In this document: positions 1 through 4,725 of the stretch, one piece after another | Layout: each line of letters starts with the position of its first letter | Position numbering within the stretch: the stretch's first letter is position 1 | DNA from: Verrucomicrobiota bacterium | GTDB taxonomy: Bacteria; Verrucomicrobiota; Verrucomicrobiia; Verrucomicrobiales; DEV007 | Assembly (NCBI GenBank): GCA_020629815.1 | Contig: JAHDCN010000223.1 | Coordinates: forward strand, 1-5,156 | Reading direction: 5' to 3' | DNA: 5,156 bases | The notes under the pieces: model-generated | The model's database searches: none | What the model was told of the DNA's origin: nothing | What the model saw: only the letters and a program-made list of their open reading frames with translations | Position numbers and translations under genes: made by a program

Positions 1-450
1 CGCAAGAATGGTATCAACGCTTCGACTCACAATCACATCGTTTGGAAAAAACTGGCGATTGATATCGTGGCACGCTCAGAAGAAGGGAAGGTCGGATCTC
101 CGTTGGTGATCATGGGCCATTCTCTGGGGGCGGATGCGTCGGTTAAAATGGCGAACTTTCTGGGGGAGAACAAGGTGAAGGTTGATTACGTGGCTACGTT
201 CGATCCCACCACTACGCGTGAAGTCTCCGCAACGGTGAAGCTGTTTCAGAACTTTTTTGCCACAAACCCGCGCGATGACACGTTTCGCGAGCTTGATATC
301 GGCAAAGAATTCAAAGGGCACCTTGAGAACATCAATCTTGCGATCGACCGGGAATACCGTGGCGTGCACCACTTCAACATCGAAAAGAATCGCAAGCTTC
401 GAAAGAAGGTCGTGGAAAAAGTTCTCGCTCTTACGAAGGAGAAATCCTGA
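1..450 (+). CDS. alpha/beta-hydrolase-like protein, 5'-truncated
   Basis: The 149 C-terminal residues of a gene whose start lies before the window; the frame is open from base 1, so the in-frame GTG at 67 is not the natural start. The nucleophile elbow GHSLGAD lies at visible residues 39-45, preceded by the hydrophobic strand SPLVIMG, with Ser41 as expected nucleophile. An Asp in the strand-turn YVATFDPT (about residue 67) and a His in VHHFNI (about 122-123) are placed as expected for the acid and base of a catalytic triad. This is the arrangement of lipase/thioesterase-type alpha/beta hydrolases, but substrate and location are not readable, and any signal peptide would be upstream of the window. 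The C-terminus is basic (KNRKLRKK...). The gene converges on the minus-strand methyltransferase gene with 6 bases between stops. The hydrolase fold is fairly sure; the specific function is unknown. Confidence 0.8.
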   Translation, partial: RKNGINASTHNHIVWKKLAIDIVARSEEGKVGSPLVIMGHSLGADASVKMANFLGENKVKVDYVATFDPTTTREVSATVKLFQNFFATNPRDDTFRELDIGKEFKGHLENINLAIDREYRGVHHFNIEKNRKLRKKVVEKVLALTKEKS

Positions 451-456
451 TTTCGG

Positions 457-1029
457 CTAGCTGCCGCGAAACAATTTGGGAAAAAAACCGCCTACTTCAC
501 GGGAATATTCCGAGTAGGCGTCACCAAAAATCTTGCCCAGTTTTTTCTCCTCGATTCTGCCTTTGATCTGCATAAAGACCGTCAAAATTGCGAGACCGAC
601 CAGCAAAGGGATTGTCGGTGTGATCAAAAAGGCTCCCAGCACGATCAGCCACTGGAGCGTATAAATCGGGTGGCGAAGCACACCATAAGGGCCACTTCGG
701 ACCAGTTCGTTGGTTCGCTTTTCATCCACGGAAATCCCCCAGGCACTGCCCAGGGTGAAATAGCACCACCAGGTTCCGAGAAAACCAAGGACCGCGCAGA
801 CATAGCCGATCACTCGTGCTACGAAGGAGTCGAACAGCCAATCGCTGCGGTCGCTAAACCAGGGAGATCCAGCCCAGAGCACAATGATGATCAACCAGGC
901 CAACCAAATCAGGTAATCCAGATTGTTCCGTGGCTCCACCGAAGGCGTACGGCCGGTGCGTTTGCGAAGTCGGGCTGCATTGATTACGACCCCTCCCCAG
1001 TAGAGGCAGGCAAAAATAAAACTCGTCAT
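457..1029 (-). CDS. isoprenylcysteine-methyltransferase-like membrane protein
   Basis: A 190-residue integral membrane protein resembling the ICMT/PEMT-like group of small membrane methyltransferases, which use S-adenosylmethionine. Hydrophobic segments lie near residues 2-18, 37-55, 70-92 and a re-entrant or double segment at about 125-153. The family signature SGPYGVLRHPIYT is at 112-124 and the second conserved block RIEEKKLGKIFGDAYSEY at 158-175, ending in VGGFFP; these form the cofactor and substrate pocket in ICMT relatives. Length is normal for bacterial members. The start ATG overlaps the upstream gene's TGA (ATGA, 1026-1029) and no convincing ribosome binding site precedes it, so translation is probably coupled. 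It is the last gene of the three-gene operon. A terminator-like hairpin with a T tract lies inside its last codons. The methylated substrate is unknown: no CaaX-prenylated proteins are expected in bacteria, and relatives may methylate lipids or quinone-like compounds (inference). Confidence 0.85.
   Translation of the reverse strand: MTSFIFACLYWGGVVINAARLRKRTGRTPSVEPRNNLDYLIWLAWLIIIVLWAGSPWFSDRSDWLFDSFVARVIGYVCAVLGFLGTWWCYFTLGSAWGISVDEKRTNELVRSGPYGVLRHPIYTLQWLIVLGAFLITPTIPLLVGLAILTVFMQIKGRIEEKKLGKIFGDAYSEYSREVGGFFPKLFRGS
481..520 (-). terminator. candidate intrinsic terminator inside the methyltransferase 3' end
   Basis: On the minus strand, CGCCTACT (520-513) and AGTAGGCG (496-489) form a perfect 8-bp stem with 5 G/C pairs. 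After a single G comes a run of seven T (487-481). The 16-base loop contains the 10-base palindrome GGAATATTCC (502-511), which could stack as an inner stem. This is the classical hairpin-plus-U-tract layout in the direction of the operon. It is odd in that it sits about 22 bases before the stop codon (459-457), within codons 170-184. On the plus strand there is no T tract, so it does not serve the converging hydrolase gene. The pattern could also be a coding coincidence, since the T run encodes the Phe-Phe of the GGFFP block. Confidence 0.5.
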
Positions 1030-2267
1030 GAAAAATCTCTGTTCGAGAGGCGACCTTGCAGTGCTTTTGCCAAAATTTCCACCTCGTGATCCTGATAAAC
1101 CGCCCGGTTGTAGCTCGCCTTGATGATTGTCCTATTCTGAAACGTCGTCACGGAAAGAACCAGTGGAGTGGCCAGGGTGCTTGATACAGTCCGTTGGTAA
1201 TCCGATACCGGCAGAGAATCCAGTTTCTTCTGAAACCGGTCGACGTAGAAACTGGTTATGCTGGCAGGCAGAGTGAAGCTGCGTCGGAAAACCATCTCAT
1301 ACTTCTCGGGTGAGAACAGCTTTTGAAAAGACTGGAATGCCTGAAAAGCTATCAAGTTTCGCAAATACAGGCGGCCCTTCTTTATCTGAGCGCTTTGCTC
1401 TTTCACGGAATCCAGGACATTAGAAAAGGTGTCAGCTTCCTTGCGCGGATGCGAAACGAAAAACGGAGCGAGAAACAGACCGAACAGGTTGTCAGCCCTG
1501 TCTCCAAATTCATGCCGGATCGACATGATCGAACCCACCGTGATCTGAAACCGGCGTTTGTGCAGAAATCGATGTGGCATCAAAGTCGCAAGCTCAAAAA
1601 GAACCAGCGCTTGCAGAAAATCGTGAAACGTGGTGTTCCGCTCTTTTGCAGCCGAGCGAAGGGTAGATGATTGCTGCTCATCCAGCTCGATCGAATACAG
1701 AGCCGTTTGTTTCGGAGCTTCATGCTTCACTGCCTTACAGGCGTAGCGTTGTGTCGCTTGCCAATTTCCCGGTAGAGAGGCGAGCCAGGGAAGAATTCTA
1801 CCGGGATTTCGCGACAACAGGGAGCGATAGCGGGGTGGGGGAGATGGATTCCACTGAATCCGTTCCTGCAAAGGCGTTTGCAGCCACTCATGCAAAATAT
1901 CCTCAATCAGCCAGCAGATACAGTCAGCCCCGGCGACTGGATGAAAATAGCAGAGCCCGAAATAAAAAGAATCAGCTTCCTCCTGAAAGAAAAAACGAAA
2001 TGGGGAATCAGCCACAGCGAAACGGGTCTGCAGCTCCCTCTCCATCAGCGAATCCAGATTGTCGTCCGGCTCCGCTTGAAAAAGCACCACCTCTTCCGGT
2101 TGAGTTTCGATTCCGCAACGCGAGACCGCTGCGGAGATCGCTTGGATCAGCTCCGACCGCTTCGGAGCCTGTTGATCCACCCGCACGACATGAACCGCAT
2201 TGTAGGGGATCGACTGATCCCAGGACAGCATTGTCCTCTGGAAGAGATTCGGTTTCGCCAATCTCAT
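1026..2267 (-). CDS. condensation-domain / WS-DGAT-PapA-like acyltransferase family protein
   Basis: A 413-residue protein without signal peptide or membrane segments, with the layout of the two-lobed condensation-domain superfamily (NRPS C domains, PapA-type and wax-ester-synthase-type acyltransferases). The first lobe has a beta strand FYFGLCYFHPVAGADCICWLIEDIL (about 101-125), placed like the HHxxxDG strand-turn-helix, but the motif reads H109-P-V-A-G-A-D115. The second lobe has TTFHDFLQALVLFELA (212-227), resembling the helix after the 'T.ND' motif, and a strand SIMSIRHEFG followed by DNLFGLFLAPFF (about 246-270), like the 'vslR...N.fG' block. The active-site His-His pair is not intact, so activity is uncertain. 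The start ATG overlaps the CNNM stop (ATGA, 2264-2267), with GAGGAA about 12 bases upstream as a weak ribosome binding site. Likely job: acyl or amino-acyl transfer in a lipid or small-molecule pathway (inference). Confidence 0.7.
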   Translation of the reverse strand: MRLAKPNLFQRTMLSWDQSIPYNAVHVVRVDQQAPKRSELIQAISAAVSRCGIETQPEEVVLFQAEPDDNLDSLMERELQTRFAVADSPFRFFFQEEADSFYFGLCYFHPVAGADCICWLIEDILHEWLQTPLQERIQWNPSPPPRYRSLLSRNPGRILPWLASLPGNWQATQRYACKAVKHEAPKQTALYSIELDEQQSSTLRSAAKERNTTFHDFLQALVLFELATLMPHRFLHKRRFQITVGSIMSIRHEFGDRADNLFGLFLAPFFVSHPRKEADTFSNVLDSVKEQSAQIKKGRLYLRNLIAFQAFQSFQKLFSPEKYEMVFRRSFTLPASITSFYVDRFQKKLDSLPVSDYQRTVSSTLATPLVLSVTTFQNRTIIKASYNRAVYQDHEVEILAKALQGRLSNRDFS

Positions 2268-3424
2268 GAAGTGGCCGGTTCCTCGGGAACTTTCGGCACA
2301 GTGCTGTTCGTTTCCTCATTGAGAGGAGAAACTTTGGGAGAGGAAAGGCGGAATCGCTGCTTCGCTGCGAGCTGCATATCACGATGCTGATCCAGTTCAT
2401 CAACGATTTCAAAGCCCATCAGAGTTTCCAGGATATCCTCAAACGTGACCAGACCGGATATCGTACCGTGTTCGCTTACCACTTGAGCAATATGCGACTC
2501 ATCGGTCGCCAGCGTCTCCATCACGGAGCGAACGGTATTTGTCTCCGGGAAGACATCCAGCTCCCGCTTGAGTGAGCGCAATTGGGTCGCGGAAGCCTTT
2601 TCTTTTAGAACGTCACTGCGCAGCACATAACCTGTGATGTCATCAATATCTTTGCCGGTCACCGGAATTCGGGAGTAGGGAGCCTCCATAAATTCGTTCC
2701 GGTATTTGGCCACCGTCAAATCTTCAGGCACGGTGAACATCATCACTCTCGGTGTCATAATGGCTTTCACCCTCATCTTATCCAGAGCAAAAACATTGTG
2801 GAGAATACGGCGCTCCCATTCGTTGACCGATTCCGAACCACTGGCGTGGCGAACGGTGGACTCAATTTCCAGGCGGCTGCGCTGCGTTGCCGATTGGTGA
2901 GTGATCTTATCCGTCAGCAACATCATGATTTTGATGAACGGCTTCAGCATAAGCTCCAGAAAACGCACCGTCATTGCCGAAGGCGGAGCCAGCTTCCGCC
3001 AATGAGTCGCACCCAGTGTTTTCGGAATAATCTCCGATCCGATCAAGATCAGCAGCGTCATGATAGCCGAACAAACCCCCAGCCATTGCTCACCAAAGAT
3101 CACCGCAGCCTGGTGTCCTACACCTGCCGCGCCAATTGTGTGAGCAATCGTATTCAGTGTCAAAATTGCGGCCAATGGTTCTTCCGGCGTAGTCTGGAAT
3201 CTTTCCAACAACCCGGCGGCACGCGTTTGAGTGTCCCGAATCGAATCAATAAATCCGCGGGTTACCTTGAGCATAGCTGCCTCCGCGATTGAGCAGAGAA
3301 ACGAAAAGACAATCGCGATCAGCAGATAGACGATGAGCAGAGTCCAGGAGGTAAGGTCGGCCGAAGCATTGGGGTCGATATTGACAGGGCCCCCGGCCGC
3401 GAGCAAAGAGAACGATATTTGCAT
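2264..3424 (-). CDS. CNNM-domain protein with CBS pair (CorC/HlyC-like family)
   Basis: A 386-residue inner-membrane protein of the CNNM/CorC family, linked to Mg2+/Co2+ transport or efflux and often annotated 'hemolysin'. The CNNM domain covers about residues 27-190, with hydrophobic segments at about 27-50, 83-105, 115-135 and 150-171. It carries the family blocks AILTLNTIAHTIGAA (86-100) and SEIIPKTLGA (130-139). The CBS pair follows: AIMTPRVMMFTVPEDL to GYVLRSDVL (about 221-273) and LDVFPETNTV to GLVTFEDILETLMG (about 289-337), then the usual EIVDELD. The last 40 residues are a polar tail, and the C-terminal transporter-associated domain of full-length CorC/HlyC proteins is absent. An in-frame stop lies seven codons before this ATG, which fixes the start. 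It is the first gene of the operon and overlaps the next by 4 bases. Ion specificity cannot be read. Confidence 0.9.
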   Translation of the reverse strand: MQISFSLLAAGGPVNIDPNASADLTSWTLLIVYLLIAIVFSFLCSIAEAAMLKVTRGFIDSIRDTQTRAAGLLERFQTTPEEPLAAILTLNTIAHTIGAAGVGHQAAVIFGEQWLGVCSAIMTLLILIGSEIIPKTLGATHWRKLAPPSAMTVRFLELMLKPFIKIMMLLTDKITHQSATQRSRLEIESTVRHASGSESVNEWERRILHNVFALDKMRVKAIMTPRVMMFTVPEDLTVAKYRNEFMEAPYSRIPVTGKDIDDITGYVLRSDVLKEKASATQLRSLKRELDVFPETNTVRSVMETLATDESHIAQVVSEHGTISGLVTFEDILETLMGFEIVDELDQHRDMQLAAKQRFRLSSPKVSPLNEETNSTVPKVPEEPATS

Positions 3425-3427
3425 TAA

Positions 3428-3454
3428 CGCCGCAAAGATGCCTCACCTGCGGCG
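3428..3454 (-). promoter_or_regulatory. 5' UTR hairpin carrying a Shine-Dalgarno-like loop before the CNNM gene
   Basis: On the minus strand, CGCCGC (3454-3449) pairs with GCGGCG (3433-3428), an all-G/C 6-bp stem around a 15-base loop. The loop holds AGGTGAGG (3448-3441), the only good anti-16S match before the CNNM start, but it is 16 bases from the ATG at 3424, too far for direct use. The stem's 3' arm ends 3 bases before the ATG. Folding could hide the start region or reposition the loop sequence. A role in controlling initiation is inference from the layout. Confidence 0.35.
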
Positions 3455-3500
3455 ATTTCGCAAATGCCACTCCAAAATTTTCCCCGTTGCGAATTGTGGC

Positions 3501-3530
3501 TTGGGAAGTAGTTTAAACGCTACCCAAAAT
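3501..3530 (+). promoter_or_regulatory. candidate promoter of the tmRNA gene
   Basis: TTGGGA (3501-3506) and CAAAAT (3525-3530), 18 bases apart, each match 4 of 6 consensus positions of a sigma-70-type promoter. The -10 box ends 13 bases before the mature tmRNA 5' end at 3544, which allows a short precursor to be trimmed by RNase P, as known for tmRNA. A strong stable-RNA promoter would be expected here, so the modest match keeps confidence low. Confidence 0.35.
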
Positions 3531-3540
3531 AGGGCAGCAA
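3512..3540 (-). promoter_or_regulatory. weak candidate promoter for the minus-strand operon
   Basis: Reading the minus strand, TTGCTG (3540-3535) and TTTAAA (3517-3512) are separated by 17 bases, resembling -35 and -10 boxes of a sigma-70-type promoter with 3/6 and 4/6 matches. It would drive the CNNM gene, leaving a leader of about 80 bases that includes the hairpin next to the ATG. The match is weak, and the stretch overlaps the candidate tmRNA promoter on the other strand, so the two could compete for polymerase. Confidence 0.2.
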
Positions 3541-3590
3541 CATGGGGGTGTACTGGTTTCGACTGGTAGTTTGAAGGGTTGACTGCGTGT

Positions 3591-3627
3591 CGAGGTTGAT
3601 CGGTTGGCCTCGTAAAAAGCCGATCAA
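3591..3627 (+). other. tmRNA pseudoknot PK1
   Basis: CGAGG (3591-3595) pairs with CCTCG (3608-3612), and TTGATCGG (3596-3603) pairs with CCGATCAA (3620-3627). The interleaved order makes an H-type pseudoknot. It sits 10 bases before the resume codon GCA, the usual place of PK1, which positions the tag frame. The linker between them is A-rich. Confidence 0.9.
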
Positions 3628-3637
3628 AAAAACAAAT

Positions 3638-3673
3638 GCAAATGATCAACCTGAACTTGCTCTTGCGGCCTAA
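3638..3673 (+). other. tmRNA tag-peptide reading frame
   Basis: From resume codon GCA (3638-3640) the frame reads ANDQPELALAA and ends at TAA (3671-3673). With the alanine delivered by the charged tmRNA, the added tag is A-ANDQPELALAA. The hydrophobic ALAA-type end is what ClpXP, ClpAP and related proteases recognise in tagged proteins. The resume codon was chosen from its distance to PK1, the A-rich upstream linker and the standard AND- start of bacterial tags. Confidence 0.92.
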
Positions 3674-3684
3674 TTAGCGCTGCT

Positions 3685-3734
3685 CGTGACCCGGCCGACG
3701 CCTGCTGAGCCGGATCACGTTTACCTTAGCAGGC
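3685..3734 (+). other. tmRNA pseudoknot PK2
   Basis: A two-part stem CGTGA/TCACG (3685-3689/3715-3719) and CCGGC/GCCGG (3691-3695/3709-3713), with one mismatch between, is interleaved with GCCTGCT (3700-3706) pairing AGCAGGC (3728-3734). All pairs are Watson-Crick. Its position just after the tag stop codon matches PK2 of known tmRNAs. Confidence 0.88.
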
Positions 3735-3985
3735 TGGTCTCCTGACGGGTGTCCGGTCAGACAGACGAGAGGTTACAGTGGCAATCGGAGAAACGGAATT
3801 CTGTCGGTCGAAGCCCCTTCTCCTAAACTCAAAAGATTGAATACACACGTAGAGGTTTACTTAGACGGCTATTAGGACAGGGGTTCAACTCCCCTCACCT
3901 CCACCATTTTGCTTTTCGTAAATGGATTTTGTCGATTTCGTTCTATTTTCGGACCTACCCATTTTTCCTGTCTGGAATCAAAGGA

Positions 3986-4651
3986 ATGAACGAAGAAGAA
4001 CAAACTTCCATCGCTGACATGCGCGAAGACTATCGGGCAGGGGAGCTCCACCGTTCTTCGTTGGATTCCTGCCCGTTTGATCAGTTTCATAGCTGGTTCC
4101 AAGATGCGAGGGATGCGGGGATTCGTGAAGCTAATGCGATGACTTTGTCTACCGTTGGCTTAGATGGTAGCCCGACGGCTCGCACTGTTTTGATGAAAGA
4201 TCTCACTGCGAATGGGATTTCTTTTTTCACCAATTACACCAGCCGAAAGGGGCGGGAAGTTGAGGCGAATCCAAATGTTTCGTTGTTGTTTTTCTGGAAC
4301 CGGTTGGAACGACAGGTCCAGATTCGGGGACAAGCGCAAAAAATTCCACGCGAGGAATCAGAGGTGTATTTTTTCTCCCGCCCGTATGACAGTCGAATTG
4401 GTGCCTGGGCTTCGCGGCAGAGCGAGGAAATCGCTGACCGAGATTGGCTGCAGGCGCGCATGAAGAAATACATGGAGCGCTTTCCTGAAACTGATGCCTC
4501 CGACTGCGTGCCGCTTCCTGATTTCTGGGGCGGTTATCGAGTTGCGCCGGTAAGTTTTGAGTTTTGGCAGGGGCAACCGGGACGTACGCACGATCGATTT
4601 GAGTATCGACTGGACGGGAAAAGCTGGGTGATTCGGCGATTGAGCCCATGA
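3986..4651 (+). CDS. pdxH: pyridoxamine 5'-phosphate oxidase
   Basis: An FMN-dependent cytosolic oxidase that converts pyridoxine or pyridoxamine 5'-phosphate to pyridoxal 5'-phosphate with O2 (EC 1.4.3.5), in vitamin B6 synthesis and salvage. The 221 residues match the family's usual length of about 215-220. The N-terminal block IADMREDYRAGEL (9-21) is typical. FMN-contact blocks are RTVLMKD (66-72), FTNYTSRKGRE (81-91) and the Gln in RQVQIRG (109-115). Substrate-side residues appear in YFFSRPYDSRIGAWAS (128-143). The C-terminal signature FEFWQGQPGRTHDR (191-204) keeps the catalytic Arg200 and His202, with Thr201 where an aliphatic residue is usual. ATG 3986 is preferred over an in-frame TTG at 3929, which would add 19 non-family residues. 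AAGGA abuts the ATG too closely to be a good ribosome binding site. The gene starts 79 bases after the tmRNA end and may depend partly on read-through from it. Confidence 0.96.
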   Translation: MNEEEQTSIADMREDYRAGELHRSSLDSCPFDQFHSWFQDARDAGIREANAMTLSTVGLDGSPTARTVLMKDLTANGISFFTNYTSRKGREVEANPNVSLLFFWNRLERQVQIRGQAQKIPREESEVYFFSRPYDSRIGAWASRQSEEIADRDWLQARMKKYMERFPETDASDCVPLPDFWGGYRVAPVSFEFWQGQPGRTHDRFEYRLDGKSWVIRRLSP

Positions 4652-4725
4652 CGGTTCGGGGTTATCTTATGCTTCGGGAATGTTGATCTTTCCCTGGAGC
4701 CTCGCGGCTGTTCTACCTGTCTTAC

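Larger units (their letters stand above)
3544..3906 (+). ncRNA. ssrA: transfer-messenger RNA (tmRNA), complete, one-piece
   Basis: Rescues ribosomes stalled on stop-less mRNA: charged with alanine and carried by SmpB, it adds a degradation tag. The 5' end GGGGGTG (3544-3550) pairs over 7 bp with CACCTCC (3896-3902), including the third-pair G-U (3546/3900) that specifies alanyl-tRNA synthetase, followed by discriminator A3903 and an encoded CCA (3904-3906). The D-like segment TGGTTTCGACTGG and T arm AGGGG-TTCAACT-CCCCT (3879-3895) are canonical. Helix P2 can close with CGTGT (3586-3590) and ACACG (3845-3849). PK1 (3591-3627) and PK2 (3685-3734) are readable as true H-type pseudoknots. A further stem CTGAC/GTCAG (3742-3746/3756-3760) and GGAGAA/TTCTCC (3787-3792/3818-3823) fit the PK3 and PK4 regions. 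The tag frame is 3638-3673. Length 363 is normal; there is no permutation or split. No separate terminator hairpin is visible, only T-rich sequence after the CCA. Confidence 0.97.

Noticed and set aside
67..450. GTG at 67 as start of the hydrolase gene
   Set aside because: The frame is open to base 1 and the residues before the GTG fit the strand-helix segment that precedes the nucleophile elbow, so the gene simply begins outside the window.
670..1089. 139-codon plus-strand open frame opposite the methyltransferase gene
   Set aside because: Antisense shadow of a well-supported membrane protein; its translation has no domain-like pattern.
1667..2390. Long plus-strand open frames (200 and 170 codons) opposite the condensation-like gene
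   Set aside because: They are antisense to a gene with recognisable family blocks, have low-complexity Arg/Pro/Ser-rich translations, no ribosome binding sites, and overlap each other.
2798..3292. 164-codon plus-strand open frame opposite the CNNM gene
   Set aside because: Cys/Arg/Gln-rich shadow translation; the opposite strand carries clear CNNM and CBS motifs.
3443..3649. Small open frames on both strands across the tmRNA 5' part
   Set aside because: They overlap the structured tmRNA or its promoter region and have no start context or conserved-looking translation.
3875..3906. tmRNA 3' end as an attachment site for an integrated element
   Set aside because: tmRNA 3' ends are known integration targets, but no second copy of the 3' end, no integrase and no foreign-looking genes follow; housekeeping pdxH comes directly after.
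3922..4017. Short plus-strand frame from ATG 3922 overlapping the pdxH start (31 codons)
   Set aside because: No ribosome binding site and no recognisable leader-peptide pattern; more likely chance between tmRNA and pdxH.
4676..4694. GGGAA/TTCCC hairpin after pdxH as a terminator
   Set aside because: The stem is only 5 bp with a 9-base loop and no T tract follows, so it does not meet the pattern of an intrinsic terminator.
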